Below are positions 8,353 to 16,172 of a DNA stretch of 64,000 nucleotides, piece by piece. The notes beneath the pieces are model-generated. The model worked only from the letters and a program-made list of their open reading frames with translations. It was not told where the DNA came from and made no database searches. Position 1 is the first letter of the stretch; each line of letters opens with the position of its first letter. Origin of the DNA: Pseudomonadales bacterium (lineage in GTDB: Bacteria; Pseudomonadota; Gammaproteobacteria; Pseudomonadales; Azotimanducaceae); the NCBI GenBank assembly GCA_022825925.1, contig JAJDVW010000073.1, positions 39,743 to 103,742 of the forward strand. The letters run 5' to 3'. The position numbers and the translations under genes were made by a program.

Positions 8353-9686
8353 TGGGTTGTGGCGGCCTCTCGGACGTCGATCTTGCCGGTGACGGCAGCG
8401 GAGATCAGGGCCGACCGATACTCCTTGACGTGCTCGACGGCCACGGCGACTTTGCGGATCAGTGCCTCAATGTCCGCCTTCTCTCTTCGAATCGAAGCGA
8501 CGATCCGATCCTGCTCCACCAAGGGTGGGACGGGGGTAACGAAGGTACCGACATCGGGCATATAGATCGTCTGATGTGTTGAGCCCATCGTCAGACGCCT
8601 ATACTCCGACCCCATCGCACGAAGAACGTACAGGAGATACTCAGGCCGGAGGGACTGTCCACAGATCCAGTTGACGAAGTCTTGCGTAGTCGCCATGTCA
8701 ACACCAAGTATCGCCGAAAACCCCACCGATGCAGTGCGAGAGAGAATCACTGTGCCCTTCGGCAGCAGCGTCGCAGCCGAGTTCGCGAGGCCCGCTTCAC
8801 TTATCTTCTCGGACGTGTCCACCACGTACTCGGCTTGGCCGTCCCGAATCTGCCAGACATCCGCCAGGCCAAACCAAGGGATGGTGCAGTCTTTCCAGTA
8901 GTCCGCGTTCTGTCGGCTTGGTGTGTGCCCGGAGTGCAGCCTCGCGGCGAACTTTATCCTTTTCGCCTCCCAATGCGCCGGAATCTCCCCCAACCACTCC
9001 GCGCCGGAGTCCCTCATCGGCACGGTTGAGTCCAGCCCTCGAGTGACCGCGCGGGTGACCACGGCAGCCCGCTTCTCTCGTAGCAGATCGATTAACCTCT
9101 CCTTCATCCCCGCCAACTCATCGATCTTCGCCGTCTGACAATCAAGGAACTCTGCAATGGACCGCTGTTCAGTCTTTTGAGGAATGAGCATCGGGAGGTC
9201 ACCGACGTTGGACCCTGTCACCGCGTCGTACGTGCTCCCCGCAGATACAGCATCTAGAAGCGGCCGGATGGCGAGGAAAGCGTAGAAGCTAAACGAACTG
9301 TCCAGACCCGCTACTGGCCGGATAGCGCACAACCCGCGCCCGATTCCGTACGTTCGATCCGCAACATTCATCGCCCCAACAGGTGCTCGTACGGACAGCA
9401 GAATGTCGCCACATCGGGCGACTTTCGGCGCGCTATCGCAGGACTGGCATGGAGCTGGGTTCACTGGACCGAACTCGCCATTCCCCTGAAGAAACGGCAT
9501 GCCATCCAGACCTTCTGAAACAGCCGTTGAGGGCGGCGACTGGCCGGCAACGACGTCGGAGACGAACTTCAGGCGCTTCACCAGCCAATGCCTTGGAACC
9601 TCCCCAAGCAAAGCGACACCGGAGTCCCTATACTCAGGATACGGATGCGACCGGGCGTGTAGTGTTAGGCCAGTTTCGTCACTCAA
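8349..9686 (-). CDS. hsdS: Type I restriction-modification specificity subunit (HsdS)
   Basis: The DNA-recognition subunit of the type I system (445 residues from TTG 9686). It shows the expected two-fold architecture: two target-recognition domains, each introduced by a similar segment, [16 protein letters not shown] and later [16 protein letters not shown], each ending in a helical spacer ([20 protein letters not shown] and [20 protein letters not shown]). The GTG at 9695 overlaps the AAAGGAG ribosome-binding site itself, so TTG 9686, eight bases after it, is the likelier start. The end is coupled to fic by ATGA. The recognised DNA sequence cannot be predicted by eye. Confidence 0.93.
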   Translation of the reverse strand: MSDETGLTLHARSHPYPEYRDSGVALLGEVPRHWLVKRLKFVSDVVAGQSPPSTAVSEGLDGMPFLQGNGEFGPVNPAPCQSCDSAPKVARCGDILLSVRAPVGAMNVADRTYGIGRGLCAIRPVAGLDSSFSFYAFLAIRPLLDAVSAGSTYDAVTGSNVGDLPMLIPQKTEQRSIAEFLDCQTAKIDELAGMKERLIDLLREKRAAVVTRAVTRGLDSTVPMRDSGAEWLGEIPAHWEAKRIKFAARLHSGHTPSRQNADYWKDCTIPWFGLADVWQIRDGQAEYVVDTSEKISEAGLANSAATLLPKGTVILSRTASVGFSAILGVDMATTQDFVNWICGQSLRPEYLLYVLRAMGSEYRRLTMGSTHQTIYMPDVGTFVTPVPPLVEQDRIVASIRREKADIEALIRKVAVAVEHVKEYRSALISAAVTGKIDVREAATTQ

Positions 9687-9691
9687 ACCAA

Positions 9692-9820
9692 TCACTCCTT
9701 TACCTGCCGAACTCTTGCATGGAAGTACGCATCCGCCGAAGGGGGGAACGCCAACACTTCCTTACGCGTCAGCGGCCGAGGGAGCTTCCGCGGCTGAAGG
9801 CTCCTAGACCGTTCCGCCAT
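9692..9820 (-). CDS. Possible small protein upstream of hsdS
   Basis: A 42-codon frame (61 codons from an upstream ATG at 9877) whose TGA overlaps the GTG of the longest hsdS frame and which covers the hsdS ribosome-binding site. The product would be very basic, beginning MAERSRSLQPRKLPRPLTRKE. I do not recognise it. It could be a real coupled leader peptide, or simply spacer between abiEi and hsdS. No ribosome-binding site is convincing. Confidence 0.25.
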   Translation of the reverse strand: MAERSRSLQPRKLPRPLTRKEVLAFPPSADAYFHARVRQVKE

Positions 9821-9902
9821 GACCCACCACCCAGCCACGTTTCCGCAAACGGACCACTGTGAGTTAGGCTGTCGCATACCGGCCGAATCTGCCTGGAGGC
9901 AG

Positions 9903-10535
9903 TCATCCGGAGAGCACGTCGAGGGCAGGGCCAACCAGGGACTTGGCGCGACAGACCTCGGCCGCGCGCCAGATTTCGTCGGCGTTCGCCTTGCGCTCGT
10001 CGAGAGCGTCACGCAGGGCCTCAAGCGCCACGTCTTTGCCAACGATTCGCCGGAAGCGGAAGCAGTCGACGACGGTACGTGCGGGGCTGGTAACGCGGGC
10101 CGGCACCCCCTCGAAGGCAACCGCCTGGACGCCGTACTGCAGGGATGCGCCAGAGAAGCGCACGACCTTGATGGGCAGTTCGGGCAGGCGCGGTGTGCGG
10201 GCCTTGTGGGGGATGGCGATCCAGACCTCCCTCGGGAGTTGTGTGCCGAGGCGATGCACCACCAACGCGGACAGCAGGCACACGATCACGCCCGATACCC
10301 TGGCACACACGGCGCCAAGAGAGTAGTGCTCGGTCGGCATCGCGCCCGCCACGCGATAGAGTCCGCGAGCCACGCGCTCTACGGCGCCGTCCTCGACCAA
10401 ACTTCGTAGCCGATGTGCGTCGACCCCTACAGCCACCGCGTCACGGGGCCGGAAGAAGGCCTGACCGCCGAGGCCGCGCAGGCTCGCGACGTTCGCCTGT
10501 GTCGTGGTTACGAAGCTGTCGGCATCTACGGGCAC
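9903..10535 (-). CDS. AbiEi-like transcriptional regulator/antitoxin, apparently without an AbiEii partner
   Basis: A 210-residue protein of the AbiEi (type IV antitoxin) family: an N-terminal winged-helix segment (LVEDGAVERVARGLYRV) followed by the family's conserved core (RVTSPARTVVDCFRF). Family members repress their operon and counter the AbiEii nucleotidyltransferase toxin. No AbiEii gene follows; hsdS does. The longest frame starts at 10616 inside a palindrome and is unlikely; GTG 10535, at the beginning of the conserved part, fits better. It lies between hsdM and hsdS, so it may have been kept as a regulator of the restriction operon. Confidence 0.8.
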   Translation of the reverse strand: MPVDADSFVTTTQANVASLRGLGGQAFFRPRDAVAVGVDAHRLRSLVEDGAVERVARGLYRVAGAMPTEHYSLGAVCARVSGVIVCLLSALVVHRLGTQLPREVWIAIPHKARTPRLPELPIKVVRFSGASLQYGVQAVAFEGVPARVTSPARTVVDCFRFRRIVGKDVALEALRDALDERKANADEIWRAAEVCRAKSLVGPALDVLSG

Positions 10536-10598
10536 GTTCTTTGCGGATCCGCCACAATCGCCGCGGAACCTACTCCCGCGCCCGCCAAAGATCAAATG

Positions 10599-10624
10599 GT
10601 CGGCAAAAGAAAACATTTGCCGAC
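10599..10624 (-). promoter_or_regulatory. Palindromic operator candidate upstream of abiEi-like gene
   Basis: A perfect 9-base inverted repeat, GTCGGCAAA-N8-TTTGCCGAC, lies between the hsdM stop and the abiEi-like gene. AbiEi proteins bind inverted repeats ahead of their own genes, so this is the obvious binding site. Being inside the block, it could let the regulator control hsdS, fic and hsdR separately from hsdM. The repeat is seen directly; its use is inferred. Confidence 0.6.
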
Positions 10625-10636
10625 ATTTTAGACACC

Positions 10637-12748
10637 TTACGTAGTCACCTGACGCAGCATTGCGACGATCTCCCGCTCCACCTTCTGAATGTCCGCCTCG
10701 ATCTCCTCCAGCGGACGCGGCGGACGGTACTCGTAGAAGTACCGGTTGAAGTTGATCTCGTAGCCCACGATGCCAACCTCCCCGTCCTGCGGATCGCGGC
10801 GCGTGGTGTCGATCCAGGCATCCGGGACGTGTGGCCGCACCTCCCGGTCGAAGAAGCCTTCGACGCTCTCAAGGAGCGGCACGTTCTCCGTGTCCCGTAG
10901 CTCCGGATCGGGTTCCGGACGCCCCTCCAGGTCGCGGCAGATCGCGGCCTCTTCGTTGCGCTCGGAGAGCGCCGACAGGATCGCCTTGCGGATGGGAGCG
11001 GCAAGCTTGAGGTCCCCGGCCTTGGCAGCAAGCGAGAGTTCGGCATCGAACTCCTTCCGATCCAGGAAGAGTTCGCCGGGCAGCCCTGTCAGCATCGCCC
11101 GTATGGCAGCCTGCCGCGCACGGCCGGCTTCTTCGTCCGCCGCCTTGGCCTCGCCTCGCTTGCGCGACACCGCCAGGTTGACGAACGCCCGCTGGTCCTC
11201 GAGGCGCGCGATCCGTTCGGGGCTGGCCTGGAAGTCGAGGCGAAGCGGGCGCTCCACGGTGATCTTGCGGAAGCCGAAGTGCGTCGTCGGGTAGACGCGA
11301 CTGACGACGGCCTCGCGCTCCTCGCCATCCTTGTCCACCCGTCGCTTCGTCCCGTCGCCGAACTCTCGCAGCAACCGCAAGACGTCCTGCTTGCGATCGA
11401 ACGGGACCTCGCGGCGCTTGGCGCCAAGGCTCTTGCGCATCAAGGTCCAGAATGAGGTGGCGTCGATGAGCTGGACCTTGCCCCGACGATCCGAACGCTT
11501 GCGGTTGGTGAGCACCCATACGTACGTCGCGATGGCCGTGTTGTAGAAGAGCTGCTCGGGCAGCGCGATCAGGGCCTCCAGCAGGTCGTTCTCCAGGATC
11601 CAACGCCGAACCTCACTCTCCCCGCTGCCTGCATCTCCCGTGAAGAGCGGCGAACCGTTCATGATGATGGCGATCCGAGAGCCGCCCTGCTCGGGTTCCT
11701 TGACGTGGGCCAGCATGTGCAGGAGGAACAGCAGTTGGCCGTCGCTAATGCGCGGCAGCCCCGGGGCGAAGCGACCGCCCGCGCCCCGGTCGTGTTCGGC
11801 GCGCACCGGGTCCTGGTCGCGCTTCCAGTCCTTGCCGTAAGGGGGATTGGCGATCATGTAGTCGAAGCCGATGCCGGGGTGCCGATCGTTCGACAGCGTG
11901 CTTCCGAAGAGGATGCTATCCGCGTCCCGCCCGTCCTCGGATTTCATGAACAGGTCCGACTTGCAGATGGCGAACGTCTCCGGGTTCACCTCCTGGCCGA
12001 ACAGGTGAATGTCGGCCTCGGGGTTCGTCGGGTCGCCGAAGCGCTGACCGTCCCGGGTCTCTCCGACGGTAATGTGCTCCTTGGTAATGGTGAGCATTCC
12101 CCCGGAGCCGCAGCACGGGTCGTAGACGGTTCGCACGATCCCCTTCGTTCGCAGTTGCCCCTCGTCGCCCGCCATGAGCAGGTCCACCATGAGGTGGACG
12201 ACATCCCGCGGCGTGAAGTGTTCCCCCGGATTCTCGTTCAGAGCTTCGTTGAACTTCCTGATGAGCTCCTCGAAGATCGTGCCCATCGTGAAGTTGTCGA
12301 CCGTGTCGGGGTGGAGATCCACCCGCGGATCCGAGAAGCGCTGCACGACCTGGAACAGCAGACCCGATTCGTCGAGCTTCGCGATCGTGTTGTCGAAATC
12401 GAACTTCTCCAGCACCTCGCGCATGTTCGGGCTGAATCCGGCGATGTAGTGCCTCAGATTCGCGGCGATCTGGGGGGCGTCGGCCAGCAGCCTCTCGAAG
12501 TCGTAGCGCGAGGTGTTGTAGAAGGCGAACCCCGACGCACGCTGGAGCTGCGGGTCGAGGTTGCCGATCTTGTCCTTGTAGGCCGCCTGGACCTCGAGCA
12601 CCTTCGGCTTCGTCGGGGCCAGCACGCAGTCGAGCCTACGCAAGACCGTGAGCGGCAGGATCACGTCCTGGTACTTGCCGCGCTTGAAGGTGTCGCGGAT
12701 AAGGTCCGCAACGCCCCAGATGAAGCTGACGATCTGGCCGTGGTTCAT
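10637..12748 (-). CDS. hsdM: Type I restriction-modification DNA methyltransferase subunit (HsdM)
   Basis: A 703-residue N6-adenine methyltransferase that protects host sites and is a core part of the type I complex. The N-terminal helical domain (VLRRLDCVLAPTK) is followed by GEHFTPRDVVHLMVDLL, the AdoMet-binding motif YDPCCGSGGML near residue 210, and the catalytic NPPYGKDW at 301-308. A C-terminal extension past 600 residues is long for HsdM but common in this subfamily. The ATG at 12748 overlaps the stop of the preceding selenoprotein gene (ATGA), which fixes the start. A far longer frame to 13153 is antisense noise plus that gene. Confidence 0.95.
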   Translation of the reverse strand: MNHGQIVSFIWGVADLIRDTFKRGKYQDVILPLTVLRRLDCVLAPTKPKVLEVQAAYKDKIGNLDPQLQRASGFAFYNTSRYDFERLLADAPQIAANLRHYIAGFSPNMREVLEKFDFDNTIAKLDESGLLFQVVQRFSDPRVDLHPDTVDNFTMGTIFEELIRKFNEALNENPGEHFTPRDVVHLMVDLLMAGDEGQLRTKGIVRTVYDPCCGSGGMLTITKEHITVGETRDGQRFGDPTNPEADIHLFGQEVNPETFAICKSDLFMKSEDGRDADSILFGSTLSNDRHPGIGFDYMIANPPYGKDWKRDQDPVRAEHDRGAGGRFAPGLPRISDGQLLFLLHMLAHVKEPEQGGSRIAIIMNGSPLFTGDAGSGESEVRRWILENDLLEALIALPEQLFYNTAIATYVWVLTNRKRSDRRGKVQLIDATSFWTLMRKSLGAKRREVPFDRKQDVLRLLREFGDGTKRRVDKDGEEREAVVSRVYPTTHFGFRKITVERPLRLDFQASPERIARLEDQRAFVNLAVSRKRGEAKAADEEAGRARQAAIRAMLTGLPGELFLDRKEFDAELSLAAKAGDLKLAAPIRKAILSALSERNEEAAICRDLEGRPEPDPELRDTENVPLLESVEGFFDREVRPHVPDAWIDTTRRDPQDGEVGIVGYEINFNRYFYEYRPPRPLEEIEADIQKVEREIVAMLRQVTT

Positions 12749-13884
12749 GTTCGGTCGCCGCTCAGCGCAACACCGACCGAGTTCCGCGCACTCGGAAACC
12801 GCTCGATGCCCAGTTCCTGCTGCACCGGCTCGATCATCCCGCGGGACATGTCGTCCACGGGGATGCCCATGGCGTCCGCGATGCGCGTCATGCGCTGGAA
12901 GTTCGCGGCTACGCCCGCCGCGTCCACCAGCACCGCGGGGCCCGCCGCCTCGAGCAGTTCCCGCCGGCGACGTTCCAGGACCTCGTCCCGGGACGCCACG
13001 CTCTCGGCGAAGCGCATTAGTTCCGGCCCGAACTCGATGCCGACGGCGGCTCCGTCGGCATCGCCGTTGACCGCCTGCAGGTCGATCTCGGTCGCTGTGT
13101 GCATCGCGCTCACACGGAGCGCCATGGCGTGCGCGCCAGTTCAGTAGAAACACTCGTTGACCGCGGACACGCGCCCCGCGATCAGTTCGATCTGCATGCG
13201 GTTGATGGCGCGCCCCTCGACGACACCCAGGCTCCGCGTGTCGCCTAACGGCAGGTACTGCACGGAGAAGATCCCCTTGTATTCCCGGAGGGCGTCCGGC
13301 ACCAGCGACAGCGCCCTGATCACGTTGGCCGAGCGTTCACCCGTCCAGAGGTCCGCCTCCGCGCCGACGGCGCCGTCCACCGGCACCGTGGGGACGAATC
13401 CCATGTTCTCGGCGAGGATCGCCGGTCGGTAGCGGCTGATCTCGCCGGGTTCGGGATCGGGCAGCCTCTCGAGGTCGAGTCCCAGCGCGCGGTGGAACTC
13501 GTCGATGCTGAACACCGCGACCACGATGCCGACGAGTTCCACGTAGGCTGCCTTGCCGAGACCCGCCGCGACATTGTCCTCGACGTACTGTCGCGTGATC
13601 CGGGCCTGGTCGGTGACGACCCGGTGCGCCGCGTCGACCGCCGTCTCGGGCAGGCCTTCCCCGCAGTCGTGCCGGCCGGTAACGGTCATCGGGGACAGTG
13701 CCTTCTTGCGGGCAGCGCACAGCCGGCACGTAAGCGCGTTGCGCGACTCCTGTGCGATGGCTACGCGCTCGGCGCCGGTCCACCAGGCGCCGGGTCGGGC
13801 GAGCCTTTCCCAATACGCCCGGTACGCCGGGGCGATGTCCTCCCGGATGGGGAACGGGGCCCGGTCGTAGTCGAAGAAGGTCAT
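12745..13884 (-). CDS. AhpD-like selenoprotein (in-frame UGA read as selenocysteine), copy 1
   Basis: A 379-residue protein of the alkylhydroperoxidase/carboxymuconolactone decarboxylase type if the UGA at 13143-13141 is read as selenocysteine (residue 248). Before the UGA the protein ends INRMQIELIAGRVSAVNECFY; after it, in frame, come TGAH and ALRVSAM. This restores E...C-x2-U-x3-H, the redox motif of AhpD with Sec in place of the second Cys. The frame then continues for 131 residues (TEIDLQAVNGDADGA and on) to the hsdM start. A hairpin follows the UGA (13106-13136). The copy at 17596-18714 has the same layout. The likely role is thiol/selenol peroxidase or disulfide chemistry. SelA, SelB and tRNA-Sec are not in the window. 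Confidence 0.85.
13106..13136 (-). promoter_or_regulatory. Candidate bacterial SECIS hairpin, selenoprotein copy 1
   Basis: Four bases after the UGA the transcript can fold GCGCGCACG (13136-13128) against CGUGUGAGCGC (13116-13106): nine pairs including one G-U, a two-base bulge and an 11-base loop. The stem is identical in copy 2 while the loop differs, and synonymous positions near it are unchanged although they vary elsewhere. Bacterial SECIS elements sit just downstream of UGA and bind SelB. The fold was done by eye. Confidence 0.6.
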
Positions 13885-13910
13885 TGTTCGCCCCCGCGTC
13901 GCCCCAACCA

Positions 13911-13940
13911 AGTTAACGCGTACGCCCTCCCCGGGGTCAA
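13911..13940 (-). promoter_or_regulatory. Promoter of selenoprotein copy 1 and the restriction block
   Basis: Reading the minus strand, TTGACC (13940-13935) is followed after 17 bases by GTTAACT (13917-13911), about 26 bases before the ATG at 13884. The same two boxes at the same spacing precede copy 2, while the bases between and after them have diverged. That conservation argues for a functional sigma70-type promoter. Confidence 0.6.
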
Positions 13941-14071
13941 GGCGTGCGCTCCGTGGCAATAGCGCGAGTGCGACATCGCCGCCAAGTCGTGTAGGCAATC
14001 GGCCCATGGCGTGGCAAAGGCGGGCGTCCCTCGATTCAATGGCGCTCCCCCGCAGAACGGAGTCGGCTCGC

Positions 14072-14656
14072 ATGAATCCGGAGGCGCTTGAAGTCGGTCC
14101 GATGCCGCCGGCGTTGGCTGAACTGTTGGCGGAGGCGGGTCGCCTGCTCAAGAAAATCGAGGCGCGGACGGCGCAGCCCGTTCAACCCACCGGGGGAGTC
14201 AAGAAGGTCACCAGGGTGCTGTACGAATCCATCGCGCTCGTGCAGAACTACGCGCACCGTGCGGAGGGGCTGCGGTATCAGATCCGGGACCTCACATTCG
14301 TGTTGTACGGCGTGCCGGAGGAGAAGCCGGACATCCGGGGCGCCGTTGCCCGCATCGAGGAACACATCGACGACCTGCTCCTGCAACGGCGCAAGGTCCT
14401 GCGCTGGCGCACGGATACGCCGGGGCGGGAGGGCCGTCTCCTGCTGGCGGCCATGTACGATCACATTCTGGGGGAAGTGCGGACATTCCTGCAGACCACG
14501 GTAGCTACGCTCAGTGATCCCCTGAAGGCGTTGCCCGAGCGCGGTGAGTACGTCGCGCCCGGCGTGGTCAAGCTGGTGGTTACCTCCCATTTCGCAATGC
14601 CACCAGCGTTTGACGACCTGGAGGCTTGGGCCGAGCGCTGCCTGGGGACCTCGTAG
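14072..14656 (+). CDS. Hypothetical protein, mostly helical
   Basis: A 194-residue protein I do not recognise. ATG 14072 follows ACGGAG (14057-14062); an in-frame ATG at 14006 has no such site. The N-terminal third is helical (PPALAELLAEAGRLLKKIEAR), the middle is charged (IRDLTFVLYGVPEEKPD; RIEEHIDDLLLQRRKVLRWR), and no catalytic motif, signal peptide or membrane segment is visible. It lies between selenoprotein copy 1 (divergent) and the ATPase gene, 167 bases upstream of the latter. Codon use matches the neighbours. Confidence 0.7.
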   Translation: MNPEALEVGPMPPALAELLAEAGRLLKKIEARTAQPVQPTGGVKKVTRVLYESIALVQNYAHRAEGLRYQIRDLTFVLYGVPEEKPDIRGAVARIEEHIDDLLLQRRKVLRWRTDTPGREGRLLLAAMYDHILGEVRTFLQTTVATLSDPLKALPERGEYVAPGVVKLVVTSHFAMPPAFDDLEAWAERCLGTS

Positions 14657-14823
14657 GCCCCGTCCCGGCCTCGGGGTTGGCGGGGCTGGGGCGAAGCCTT
14701 GCGGCGGTTCGAGCAGACGTTGGCAGGTCAACCGCCATCCCGAGTGCGCCAAGCAACGTGATCCGGTAACATTCGTTTCCGGTTTGGCCTAATACCGGTC
14801 AACAATATGTCCAGTTTCGGCTC

Positions 14824-16140
14824 ATGGCGCTCGACTTGCTGAAGGAGATCATCCTGGATTTCCAGGAGGCGGACCTGCCGACCGGCGTGCCCCGGCGCCT
14901 CGACGCCCTCACCGTCCCAGGCAAGGCAACCGTCTTCATCGGCCCGCGCCGCAGCGGCAAGTCCACCTTTCTGTTCCAACTCGTCGAGAGACTCTCGCGC
15001 GACGGCGTGTCACGGCGAGACATCCTCTACATCAACTTCTTCGACGACCGACTGCGCCACCTCCGGCACGACGGGCTCCAGGCCGTGTTGGACGCTTATT
15101 TCTCGCTCTACCCCGAGAAGAAGAACGCCCGCACGGTCTACTGCTTCTTCGATGAGATCCAGGTCGTGCCCGGCTGGGAGTCCTTCGTGGACCGCGTGAT
15201 GCGCACCGAGCGATGCGAGGTGTACATCACCGGGTCATCCGCCGCCATGCTGTCCCGCGAGATCGCCTCGCAGATGCGTGGCCGGGCACTGTCCTGGGAG
15301 CTGTTTCCGTTCTCGTTTGGCGAGTATCTCGACTACAAGGGCGTCGACGCCGGCGGACCACCCTCGGGACGACGACGAATGCTGATCCAGAAGGCTTTCG
15401 ACGACTACTGGGAAGTCGGAGGGTTCCCCGAGGTCGCGGGCGTCGATGGGCCATTGCGTATCAAGATCCACCAAGAGTACTGGAGCGCCATGCTGTTCCG
15501 TGACCTGATCGAGCGCCACGACATCGCGCACCCCCGCGCCGTCTCCGAACTCGGACACCGACTGATCGAAAACGCCGCCTCGCTCCATACGGTGAATCGG
15601 CTGACGGGCTACCTGAAGACCTTGGGCCATCGCGCACCGAAGTCCGCCGTCTCGGACTACCTGCACTGGTTCGAGGATGCGTTCTTCCTATTCACCGTGC
15701 GCGTATTCGACGCCTCCCTGGCTCGCGCCAACACCAACCCGAAGAAGATCTACTGCGTCGACCATGCCTTGGTACGCTCCGTGTCCTCCGGCGTGCTGGT
15801 CAACGCCGGCCACCTCCTTGAGAACCTCGTGTTCGCCGGCCTTCGCAGGGTGACCTCCGACATTGCCTACTACAAGACGGGCACGGGTCACGAGGTCGAC
15901 TTCGCGGCCCGGATGCCCGACGGCGCCCTCAAGCTGGTTCAGGTCTGCGAGTCCTTGGCGGACCCAACCACCCGCACGCGCGAGATCCGCGCACTCGCTC
16001 GGGCCATGGCGGAGCTGGACCTGTCAACGAGCGCGGTCGTGACCCGGGAAGGTCCACCCGAAGCCGGCCCGTCCATCGAAGTCGACGGGCGCACGATCGA
16101 GGTCGTGCCCGCCTGGCGCTTTCTGCTCGAGCTGGGTTGA
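14824..16140 (+). CDS. AAA-type ATPase with DUF4143 C-terminal domain
   Basis: A 438-residue P-loop ATPase of the AAA_14/DUF4143 group, common in mobile and accessory regions and of unclear biological role. Walker A is GPRRSGKSTF (about residues 41-50), Walker B is YCFFDEIQ (about 106-113), and sensor-like TGSSAAMLSRE follows. The C-terminal DUF4143 part shows YLHWFEDAFFLF and the nuclease-like ending YYKTGTGHEVDFAARMPDG, where E and D fit a restriction-endonuclease-like fold seen in relatives. Upstream, CCGGT/ACCGG inverted segments lie in the AT-richer leader. The stop is 32 bases before the next gene. Confidence 0.88.
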   Translation: MALDLLKEIILDFQEADLPTGVPRRLDALTVPGKATVFIGPRRSGKSTFLFQLVERLSRDGVSRRDILYINFFDDRLRHLRHDGLQAVLDAYFSLYPEKKNARTVYCFFDEIQVVPGWESFVDRVMRTERCEVYITGSSAAMLSREIASQMRGRALSWELFPFSFGEYLDYKGVDAGGPPSGRRRMLIQKAFDDYWEVGGFPEVAGVDGPLRIKIHQEYWSAMLFRDLIERHDIAHPRAVSELGHRLIENAASLHTVNRLTGYLKTLGHRAPKSAVSDYLHWFEDAFFLFTVRVFDASLARANTNPKKIYCVDHALVRSVSSGVLVNAGHLLENLVFAGLRRVTSDIAYYKTGTGHEVDFAARMPDGALKLVQVCESLADPTTRTREIRALARAMAELDLSTSAVVTREGPPEAGPSIEVDGRTIEVVPAWRFLLELG

Positions 16141-16172
16141 CAATCACCGGAGCACCGAACAGGAGAGTCGCG

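Noticed and set aside
12745..13125. A separate small gene starting at 13125, coupled to hsdM
   Set aside because: It is in frame with the UGA-terminated gene upstream, begins right after the TGAH of the redox motif, has no ribosome-binding site, and has an exact parallel at 17596-17952. It is the C-terminal part of the selenoprotein.
13141..13143. UGA as simple nonsense mutation
   Set aside because: Present at the same codon in two diverged copies, both with a conserved frame after it and both completing the AhpD motif.
10637..13153. 838-residue form of HsdM
   Set aside because: The first 135 residues are a false frame over the selenoprotein tail; conserved HsdM begins at 12748.
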